Shown here: positions 1 through 5,725 of the stretch, piece by piece | Numbering within the stretch: position 1 is the first letter of the stretch | Layout of the letters: the number at the start of each line of letters is the position of its first letter | DNA from: Planctomycetota bacterium | GTDB lineage: Bacteria > Planctomycetota > Phycisphaerae > Phycisphaerales > Phycisphaeraceae | Length of the DNA: 5,725 nt | Assembly (NCBI GenBank): GCA_029267795.1 | Contig: JAJUHR010000133.1 | Location: 1 to 5,725, forward strand | Reading direction: 5' to 3' | The notes under the pieces: generated by a model | The model's database searches: none | Seen by the model: only the letters and a program-made list of their open reading frames with translations | What the model was told of the DNA's origin: nothing | Made by a program: the position numbers and the translations under genes

Positions 1-45
1 AGTTCGTGTTGTGCACTGGCGGGCGAGCGGCAAGTGGCACCCTTA
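1..45. repeat. Imperfect hairpin at left edge of window
   Basis: The arm at 11-17 (gtgcact) pairs with 33-40 (agtggcac) with a one-base bulge, around a GC-rich loop. The right arm ends in the 10-mer gtggcaccct (34-43), which is also found at 4742-4751 and, with one change, at 3564-3573, in both cases at the right edge of the 49-base repeat described below. It may be a distant member of the same family or a hairpin after an unseen upstream gene. No T-run follows it, so it is not a clear intrinsic terminator. Confidence 0.4.
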
Positions 46-100
46 GTCAATCTCGCTGTGGGCGCGGGAGTTTTTGCGGGGGAGGGGCGGCGCGTGCTGC

Positions 101-128
101 TTGTTCCGGGCTCGGGTTGGGGTAGGTT
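101..128 (+). promoter_or_regulatory. Weak candidate promoter for the carbonic anhydrase gene
   Basis: TTGTTC (101-106) and TAGGTT (123-128) are separated by 16 bases and lie about 60 bases before the start codon. Each box matches only three of six consensus positions of a housekeeping sigma promoter, so this is a guess. The rest of 46-187 is G-rich and shows no other clear signal to me. Confidence 0.2.
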
Positions 129-178
129 TAACGGCGTGTAGAGTTCGATCGAGGGTTGCGAGGGGGGCACGATTGAGC

Positions 179-182
179 GAGG
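179..182 (+). promoter_or_regulatory. Shine-Dalgarno that sets the carbonic anhydrase start
   Basis: GAGG lies five bases before ATG 188. It supports this ATG over the upstream in-frame TTG at 74, whose extra 38 residues are Arg/Gly/Val-rich and do not look like a beta-carbonic anhydrase N-terminus. Confidence 0.6.
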
Positions 183-187
183 TTGTG

Positions 188-841
188 ATGCAGCGACTGA
201 TCGAAGGTGTGCACTGGTTTCGGCGAGAGGAGTTCGGGCGGTATCAGGAGTTGTTCGAGAGGCTGGCGCGTGAGGGCCAGCGGCCGCACACGCTCTTCAT
301 CACCTGCTCGGACTCGCGTGTTTTGGCGGAGCTGGTGACGCACAGCAAGCCCGGCGATTTGTTCGTCGTTAAAAACGTCGGGAACATCGTTGCGCCTTTC
401 GCGGCGGCAGGGAGCGCGAACTCCACCGCGGCGGCGATCGAGTTTGCTATAGCGGTGTTGGGGGTGAGCGACATCGTGGTGTGCGGGCACACGCAGTGCG
501 GGGCCATGGAGGCGCTTTTACACGGGCGAGCGGAGATCGCCGGGTTGCCGCACCTGCGTGCGTGGTTGGAGGTGGCGGCGCCGGTGCGTGGGCTGATCGA
601 ACGCAATTATGCCCATTTGACAGACCCCCAAGCGCGCCTGACCGCGGCTGCGGAAGAGAACGTGTTGTTTGCGCTGGAAAATCTACGCGGCTATCCCGTG
701 GTGGCTCAGCGGCTGGCTGTGGGGGCGGTGCGGTTGCACGGCTGGTGTTTCAAGATCGCGACCGCGGAGATGTTTGCCTATGAGCCTAAAAGCAACCAGT
801 TTTTGCTGGTGACCGAGATGGCTCTTCCGGGGACAGGGTGA
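188..841 (+). CDS. Beta-class carbonic anhydrase
   Basis: A zinc enzyme that interconverts CO2 and bicarbonate, expected in the cytoplasm, supplying bicarbonate to carboxylases or balancing pH. The 217-residue product has the usual family length. Cys40-Ser-Asp42-Ser-Arg44 is the CSDSR motif (zinc Cys plus the Asp/Arg dyad), and His101-x-x-Cys104 in CGHTQCGAM gives the other two zinc ligands. The KNVGNIVAPF stretch (62-71) and the C-terminal LHGWCFKI (183-190) also fit. By eye it resembles the plant/cyanobacterial-type subgroup (active-site CGHxxCGAM, C-terminal HGW) more than the short archaeal type. There is no signal peptide or transporter domain, and no SulP transporter or carboxysome gene is adjacent, so its exact physiological role is open. 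It is the only + strand gene and converges on rho. Start chosen by the GAGG at 179-182 and by family length. Confidence 0.96.
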   Translation: MQRLIEGVHWFRREEFGRYQELFERLAREGQRPHTLFITCSDSRVLAELVTHSKPGDLFVVKNVGNIVAPFAAAGSANSTAAAIEFAIAVLGVSDIVVCGHTQCGAMEALLHGRAEIAGLPHLRAWLEVAAPVRGLIERNYAHLTDPQARLTAAAEENVLFALENLRGYPVVAQRLAVGAVRLHGWCFKIATAEMFAYEPKSNQFLLVTEMALPGTG

Positions 842-847
842 GGGGGT

Positions 848-968
848 CCAACCGCGGGTTTTGGGAGTCCCGACAGCGGATTCTATGGGGATTCATGCGA
901 GCAGAAAACGGATGACTCACCCTCACGCGGCCTCTCCCTCGGGGGAGAGGGGAAAACCGCGGGTTGGC
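848..968. repeat. Inverted pair of CCAACC...TTTT palindromic motifs between convergent genes
   Basis: CCAACCGCGGGTTTTGG begins at 848 on the + strand, seven bases past the carbonic anhydrase stop. A near match, CCAACCCGCGGTTTTCC, reads on the - strand from 967 towards 951. Because the core is palindromic, the 11-mer aaccgcgggtt also appears as a direct repeat (850-860, 955-965). Each copy has a short stem followed by four T in the direction of the gene it follows. They could be weak terminators for the two convergent genes, or the ends of a small inserted element. Confidence 0.45.
931..950. repeat. Perfect 8-bp hairpin with tcgg loop
   Basis: cctctccc (931-938) and gggagagg (943-950) pair perfectly around tcgg. 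Neither strand has a T-run after it, so it is not a standard intrinsic terminator. It may contribute to transcript-end structure between the convergent genes, or be a dispersed intergenic palindrome. Confidence 0.6.
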
Positions 969-986
969 AGCCGGGGCTAAGTGATT

Positions 987-1036
987 GGCGGGGCAAAGCC
1001 CCGCCCTACAAGAGGCAGGTCGAAGGCCTGTCCTAC
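987..1036 (-). repeat. Two tandem related hairpin units 3' of rho
   Basis: Read on the - strand, unit 1 (1036-1014) and unit 2 (1009-987) each begin GTAGG and fold around a TTY triloop; they match at 17 of 23 positions with a period of 27 bases. Unit 2 is a perfect hairpin, ggcggggc/gccccgcc around aaa on the + strand. Unit 1 keeps most pairs, with one A-T in place of G-C and two mismatches. They start about 20 bases after the rho stop, so they would lie in the rho 3' UTR. No T-run follows. Confidence 0.6.
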
Positions 1037-1055
1037 GAGGGGTCGGAGGGGGGGG

Positions 1056-2555
<1,500 letters not shown>

Positions 2556-2564
2556 GGACTGGCT

Positions 2565-2569
2565 CTCCT
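2565..2569 (-). promoter_or_regulatory. Shine-Dalgarno of rho
   Basis: AGGAG on the - strand, nine bases before ATG 2555. It lies downstream of the alternative GTG at 2585, so it supports the shorter start. A short CCTG/CAGG pairing (2582-2579 with 2571-2568) could partly mask it. Confidence 0.7.
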
Positions 2570-2588
2570 GCGGGTGCTCAGGCACGAT

Positions 2589-2624
2589 CCGGAGTAACCC
2601 CCGGAATAATCCCCGGAATGATCC
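2589..2624 (-). repeat. Three tandem 12-base repeats in the rho leader
   Basis: On the + strand: ccggagtaaccc (2589-2600), ccggaataatcc (2601-2612), ccggaatgatcc (2613-2624). In the mRNA the two better-matched units read GGATNATTCC and can each form a small GGA/TCC stem. The array ends 33 bases before the rho start codon. It could be a protein or RNA target in the leader. Confidence 0.7.
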
Positions 2625-2687
2625 TGGGGTGGAAACGGTTACGCGGTAGATTCGAGCCCGTGTGCGTCAAGCCGATGGAACCCAACG

Positions 2688-2752
2688 GCGGTCAGTGGCG
2701 AGGACAAACGGTTTGTCAGTCTTGGGAGGTATGTGAGCTGCGGTCAGCGGCG
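2688..2752 (-). repeat. 13-base direct repeat flanking a dyad in the rho leader
   Basis: gcggtcagtggcg (2688-2700) and gcggtcagcggcg (2740-2752) match at 12 of 13 positions, with start points 52 bases apart. In the mRNA both read CGCC-R-CTGACCGC. They bracket the palindrome at 2703-2717. Confidence 0.55.
2703..2717. promoter_or_regulatory. Perfect 7-bp dyad, operator-like
   Basis: gacaaac and gtttgtc are perfect inverted arms around one central base. The size and symmetry suit a dimeric repressor site or a small RNA hairpin. No regulator gene is nearby to name a partner. Confidence 0.4.
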
Positions 2753-2848
2753 CCTTGTTTTGCCAGATGGAAACTTGCAGACCAGCACGGATCGACTTCG
2801 CCCATTGCTTCCAAGAGTCTAACTTCGCACGGTGCAAGCTCTGCTAAG

Positions 2849-3490
2849 TCAGGGGTGGTCTTGGAGGATCTGGGAAAGAACTCGGCGGACATGGCGGAGG
2901 CATTCGTCCTCGCCTGCGCTGTTCTCGATTACATAATCGGCGCGTCGGGCCTTGATGTCAAGCGGCAACTGGGTTTTTTCCCGCCGGGCTAATTCTTCGG
3001 CTGTCCAGCCGCGGCTGAGGGCTAGGCGTTGCAGCCGCTGCGGGGTTGGGGCGGAGACGAAGATAATCACGTCGCATTCCCGGTCAAGTCCCTTTTCCAT
3101 CAACAAGGGGGTGTCTTCGACGATGGCGACGATGGTCGGGTCGGACTGGAACTGGGCCCGCAGGCGTCGGCGACCGGCGTGGACCAAGGGGTGCAACAGG
3201 TCTTCGAGCCGGCGGCGTTGGAGGGGCTGGTCGAACACGATCCGCCCGACGGCGGCGCGGTCGACCTGTCCGTTAGGCTTGAGGGCTTTGGGGCCCCACC
3301 ATTGGACGAGTTTGGCGCGGGTGGCGGGGTCCTGCTCCAGGGCGGCCCGTGCCAGTTGGTCCGCGTCGATCACGCCACAGCCCAGGCTGGCTAGCTGCCG
3401 GGCGACGAGGCTCTTGCCGGACCCGATCCCGCCGACGAGTCCGATGATGGGTTTGCGTTGAGGGGGCTGGTACTTAGTAGCTCTAACCAA
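2849..3490 (-). CDS. coaE: Dephospho-CoA kinase
   Basis: Catalyses the last step of coenzyme A synthesis, ATP-dependent phosphorylation of the 3'-hydroxyl of dephospho-CoA, in the cytoplasm. The 213-residue product has normal family length. The P-loop GGIGSGKS is at 20-27, followed by the characteristic IDAD (41-44), LLHPLV (98-103), the DTPLLMEKGLD segment (126-136, PLLFE in many homologues), and the C-terminal lid/base-binding region ending ARRADYVIENSAG (181-193). The start is TTG at 3490: an in-frame stop lies four codons upstream (3502-3500), no ATG or GTG precedes the P-loop, and GAGGA sits six bases before the TTG. A first stretch of about 14 residues precedes the first strand. The order coaE then rho on one strand is also known in Chlamydia, which supports a PVC-type origin. 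Confidence 0.96.
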   Translation of the reverse strand: MVRATKYQPPQRKPIIGLVGGIGSGKSLVARQLASLGCGVIDADQLARAALEQDPATRAKLVQWWGPKALKPNGQVDRAAVGRIVFDQPLQRRRLEDLLHPLVHAGRRRLRAQFQSDPTIVAIVEDTPLLMEKGLDRECDVIIFVSAPTPQRLQRLALSRGWTAEELARREKTQLPLDIKARRADYVIENSAGEDECLRHVRRVLSQILQDHP

Positions 3491-3496
3491 GCAGAA

Positions 3497-3501
3497 TCCT
3501 C
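3497..3501 (-). promoter_or_regulatory. Shine-Dalgarno supporting the TTG start of coaE
   Basis: GAGGA on the - strand, six bases before TTG 3490. It overlaps a tiny out-of-frame reading frame (ATG 3503 to TAG 3483, six codons) that runs across the coaE start. That frame has no visible ribosome site of its own. Confidence 0.6.
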
Positions 3502-3528
3502 ATTTTCATCCGCGTGTTGTTTTTTCCG

Positions 3529-3577
3529 CACACAGCAGCCTCGCTTTCAGCTCGGCGTGCTGTGTGGCGCCCTGTGC
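3529..3577. repeat. 49-base hairpin repeat, copy 1
   Basis: The outer arms cacacagca (3529-3537) and tgctgtgtg (3558-3566) pair perfectly; inside are GCC/GGC and a GCT/AGC mini-stem around a three-base loop, separated by a symmetric TC/TC internal loop. The right flank is ggcgccctgtgc. It lies between the peptidase stop and the coaE start, 45 bases past that stop and 38 before the TTG. A T-tract (3518-3525) borders it on the + strand, which is the wrong side for a - strand intrinsic terminator. It matches copy 2 at 43 of 49 positions. Confidence 0.85.
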
Positions 3578-3611
3578 TGGGTGGCAACCCCGCTTAGGGG
3601 GTAGCTGGTTG

Positions 3612-4682
3612 TTAAGGGGTGAGGGCTTTGATCCCGATCGAACGGCCGAAGGCGCTGACCAGGGTTGGGGCGTCGGTGTTGTAGTTTTTCCTAAGGCTTT
3701 CTTCCCACCCCAAGCCGTCTTTGATCCCGTTGATAAAGGCGACGTAGCCCTTTTTGTTCTCGCGGATCATGAAGGAGCAGAGGCTGGAGGCGACGCCATA
3801 TTGCCAGGCGTCGATGTGTTCGGTGGTGAAGAAGTCACCGCCGAGATTGCCGCGCTGCCGCAGTTGGGTTTTGGCGCGTTTTTGTTCGTTGGGGACCCAA
3901 CTGCTCTTGGGGACCAGTTCCGCGGCGATGGTGTCGGCCAGGCCTTCGTTGGCCCAGGAGGGGATGTGGATCGGGGAGCGGTACCGGTGCAGGAAGCCGT
4001 GGACCGATTCGTGCACCAGGAGCGTGGCGAAGTCCATGTCTTGCTTCTGCCGGTAGAACGCGATGACGACCATCCCGTCGCTGCGGTTGTGGCACCGCCC
4101 GGCTGTGCCGGCGGGGTCGCTCTCAAACACGGCGGATTCGAAGGCGTAGTAATCCCCCGGCTTGGAGAACACGAAGACGGTCGCTTTTCCCAACCAGATG
4201 TTGGCGCCCTTTTCGACGCCGAACAGGTCGCTGAGCCGCGCGTACATCCGGTCGAGCAGGCCGGCCCACATCATGGCTTCGTCCTGGGGCAGGTCGGTGG
4301 AGAAAAGGAAGTACTGGGTTTCCAGCTCCCGCATCGTGTTGCCGACGGCGGCGCGGGCTTGCTCTGCGAGGGCTTTGGATTCGCGCATGGCCCGGGCGTG
4401 GTCTTCGGGGGTGGGGGCGGGCCAAGCGGGGAGCGGCGCCGAGGTCTGTGCCGAGGTTTGTTTTTCCTGCGGGTGGTTGGTGTCGGATTGGCCGCTGGCC
4501 CAAGACGTCTTGGCGGGGGCGGAGGCCAGCGCTGCGATGGCCAGAAAGATCGAGATAAGAACGGGCCGAAGGGGTGGGTTTGGGGTCTGCCGGGCCGTGC
4601 GGGCGTGACGTTGGGGCCTAGGGTGTCGGTCACGCTGAGAGAGGGGGATATGCATCCTTAGAGGCTCTACCGGAGTCCCCAT
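3612..4682 (-). CDS. Exported gluzincin-type (MA clan) metallopeptidase, DUF1570-like
   Basis: A predicted zinc peptidase acting outside the cytoplasm; the substrate is unknown. Zinc-binding HESVH is at 224-228 and a third-ligand motif, ANEGLAD with Glu246, follows 18 residues later, the gluzincin arrangement. WQYGVASSLCSFMI (293-306) resembles the helix that follows the active site in DUF1570/peptidase-MA proteins. The N-terminus has an Arg/His/Pro-rich stretch and then a hydrophobic segment, VLISIFLAIAALASAPA (41-57), a likely signal peptide with possible cleavage near Ala57 or Ala62. A Gln/Thr/Pro-rich linker (about 63-93) precedes the domain. The n-region is unusually long; ATG 4655 (residue 10) is an alternative start. 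At 4682 a TAGG lies eight bases upstream. The gene sits between coaE and a TPR lipoprotein gene, all on one strand, with hairpin repeats in both spacers. Family assignment is firm at clan level and less so at family level. Confidence 0.88.
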   Translation of the reverse strand: MGTPVEPLRMHIPLSQRDRHPRPQRHARTARQTPNPPLRPVLISIFLAIAALASAPAKTSWASGQSDTNHPQEKQTSAQTSAPLPAWPAPTPEDHARAMRESKALAEQARAAVGNTMRELETQYFLFSTDLPQDEAMMWAGLLDRMYARLSDLFGVEKGANIWLGKATVFVFSKPGDYYAFESAVFESDPAGTAGRCHNRSDGMVVIAFYRQKQDMDFATLLVHESVHGFLHRYRSPIHIPSWANEGLADTIAAELVPKSSWVPNEQKRAKTQLRQRGNLGGDFFTTEHIDAWQYGVASSLCSFMIRENKKGYVAFINGIKDGLGWEESLRKNYNTDAPTLVSAFGRSIGIKALTP

Positions 4683-4706
4683 TGCATCGACCTATTCGTT
4701 TTTCTA

Positions 4707-4755
4707 CACATAGCAGCCTCGCCTTGGGCTCGGCCTGCTGTGTGGCACCCTGTGC
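4707..4755. repeat. 49-base hairpin repeat, copy 2
   Basis: Same element as at 3529-3577. The outer arms cacatagcag and ctgctgtgtg pair with one T-G wobble, and the inner mini-stem is GCC/GGC where copy 1 has GCT/AGC, a compensatory change. The right flank is ggcaccctgtgc. It lies 45 bases past the TPR gene stop and 24 bases before the peptidase start. A T-tract (4699-4703) again borders it on the + strand. Confidence 0.85.
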
Positions 4756-4789
4756 GAGAGGGAGGGGGGCGTGCATCCTTGTTGGATGT

Positions 4790-5725
4790 TTATAGCCGCT
4801 GGTAACGGATCATCAAGTCAACGATTCGGGGCTGATTGGGCCTGATCTGGATGCTGCGGCGCCAGGCGTCGAGGGCCTCGGTCCGCTGGGCGGCGTCGGT
4901 CCGGCCTGATTGGATGTACAGGGTCATCAGGCACACGCCCAGGCCGTTGAGCACGGCGGGGTCCCGGCTGTCGATCGACATGGCGGTGCGGTAGCTGGCC
5001 AGGGCCTGGTCGAACAGCCGGAGCTTGAACTGAGCGTAGCCCATGCGTTCGTAGGCGGTGCTGCTGGGCTTCATGCGGACCAGGGACTGCAGGACGTTGA
5101 TCGCCCGCTCGTAATGGGTCAGTCGGACGTGGGCTTCGGCCAGGCCTAAAAGCAGGGGTTCAGCGGCTTCGCCGAGTTCCAGGGCTTGCCGGTAGGCTTC
5201 GACCGCTTCGTCGTGGCGGTTCAAGAGGCTGTAGGTGGCGGCGAGGTTGGCCCAGGCGGGCTGGCTGTCGGCTTTAAGTTCGGTGGCCCGGAGCGCGTAA
5301 GGCAAAGCGTCGGCGGGGCGGGCCAGCTGGAGGTAGGCGCTGGCGAGGCTTTGATTGGCGTCGAAGCTGTTCGGGTCGATGGCCAGGGCCCGCAGGTAGC
5401 TGTTGACGGCGTTGCGGACCATGCCGAGCAACTGCTGCATCAGGCCGCTGTAATAATGGGCATCGAAGTTGTCCGGCTCGAACTGGGCCGCCTTGGAATA
5501 GGCGTTTTCCGCCAAGTCGTATTGGCCACGTTGGCGGTAGATCTCGCCCATGCCCATGTGGGCCTCGACCAGCTTGGGGTTCTCTTCCAAGGCGAGGCCG
5601 AATGCCGCCAAGGCCGAGTCCATCAGCCCCTCGGTGAGGTATTGCCGGCCGCTCTGCAGGTGCTGTTGGGCGCGGCGTTCCGCGGGGTTTTGCACACCGG
5701 CGCAGCCTTGCAGGGCCAGGAGGGC
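4790..5725 (-). CDS. TPR-repeat lipoprotein (5' end outside window)
   Basis: A probable membrane-anchored scaffold protein that binds partner proteins through TPR helices; partners are unknown. 311 residues are visible. The window edge reads ALLALQGC, the end of a lipoprotein signal peptide with Cys8 as the likely lipidated residue, so only the start and first hydrophobic residues are missing. The GTG at 5695 is just the first available start codon inside the window and lies after that Cys, so it is not the real start. From visible residue 19, seven 34-residue TPR units follow almost without gaps (19-52, 53-86, 87-120, 121-154, 155-188, 189-222, 223-255), with the usual Gly/Ala/Tyr and terminal Pro signature. 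An eighth (256-298) carries an insertion of about nine residues (QSGRTDAAQ region). It resembles PilF/NlpI/NfrA-like TPR lipoproteins in layout only. It is upstream of the metallopeptidase on the same strand. Confidence 0.92.
   Translation of the reverse strand, partial: ALLALQGCAGVQNPAERRAQQHLQSGRQYLTEGLMDSALAAFGLALEENPKLVEAHMGMGEIYRQRGQYDLAENAYSKAAQFEPDNFDAHYYSGLMQQLLGMVRNAVNSYLRALAIDPNSFDANQSLASAYLQLARPADALPYALRATELKADSQPAWANLAATYSLLNRHDEAVEAYRQALELGEAAEPLLLGLAEAHVRLTHYERAINVLQSLVRMKPSSTAYERMGYAQFKLRLFDQALASYRTAMSIDSRDPAVLNGLGVCLMTLYIQSGRTDAAQRTEALDAWRRSIQIRPNQPRIVDLMIRYQRL

Larger units (their letters stand above)
2556..2848 (-). promoter_or_regulatory. Long rho leader, likely regulatory
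   Basis: These 293 bases between the coaE stop and the rho start hold no convincing gene. On the mRNA-sense strand the stretch 2744-2687 has 25 C and only 9 G in 58 bases, an unusual skew in a GC-rich genome and the hallmark of Rho-loading (rut) sites. The leader also holds the dyad at 2703-2717, a 13-base direct repeat and a triple 12-base repeat. E. coli rho is known to be autoregulated by attenuation in its leader; the same logic here is inference. I found no strong promoter: TTGACG (2670-2665) has no well-spaced -10 box. Confidence 0.5.

Noticed and set aside
74..187. N-terminal extension of the carbonic anhydrase from TTG 74
   Set aside because: The extra residues are Arg/Gly-rich and unlike the family; ATG 188 has a Shine-Dalgarno and gives normal length.
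987..1036. Short CRISPR array
   Set aside because: Only two units with palindromic cores, a 27-base period and no spacers of uniform length; no cas genes.
3529..3577. Hairpin read as an intrinsic terminator of the metallopeptidase gene
   Set aside because: In the - strand transcript the hairpin is followed by A residues, not U. The same holds for the copy at 4707-4755.
3564..4661. 365-codon open frame on the + strand
   Set aside because: It lies antisense to the metallopeptidase, which has a signal peptide and an intact HExxH site. The frame is composition-driven (Gly/Val/Asp/Phe-rich).

Overview
This is a GC-rich bacterial chromosome segment with one gene on the + strand and four on the - strand, and it is mostly housekeeping. 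The organism is most likely a planctomycete or another PVC-superphylum member. The evidence is a Rho factor with a long disordered N-terminal extension, coaE placed directly upstream of rho (an order also known from Chlamydia, where polA-coaE-rho is found), and a secreted MA-type metallopeptidase beside a TPR lipoprotein. The phylum is an inference from gene content, not a proof.

Layout. Positions 1-187 are a leader with an imperfect hairpin at the left edge. Positions 188-841 (+) encode a complete beta-class carbonic anhydrase. Positions 842-1055 lie between two convergent genes and hold several small palindromes, including two tandem related hairpins just past the rho stop. Positions 1056-2555 (-) encode Rho. 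Positions 2556-2848 are a 293-base rho leader with a C-rich, G-poor stretch, a perfect dyad, a spaced direct repeat and three tandem 12-base repeats. Positions 2849-3490 (-) encode dephospho-CoA kinase with a TTG start. Positions 3612-4682 (-) encode an exported HExxH (gluzincin) peptidase. Positions 4790-5725 (-) encode a TPR lipoprotein whose first codons lie beyond the right edge.

How the genes relate. Rho and CoaE are core functions (transcription termination; last step of CoA synthesis). The long rho leader looks suited to autogenous control by Rho, as known in E. coli. The peptidase and TPR protein are both predicted to be exported and may work in the envelope, but only adjacency links them. 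The carbonic anhydrase is a separate, convergently transcribed unit.

The least explained signal is a 49-base element present twice (3529-3577 and 4707-4755, 43/49 identical, no gaps). Each copy folds into a hairpin, with a compensatory T-A to C-G change in the inner stem. Each starts exactly 45 bases after the stop codon of the preceding - strand gene. The T-tract beside it has the wrong polarity for an intrinsic terminator. I saw no mobile-element gene, tRNA, rRNA, CRISPR array or defence system.
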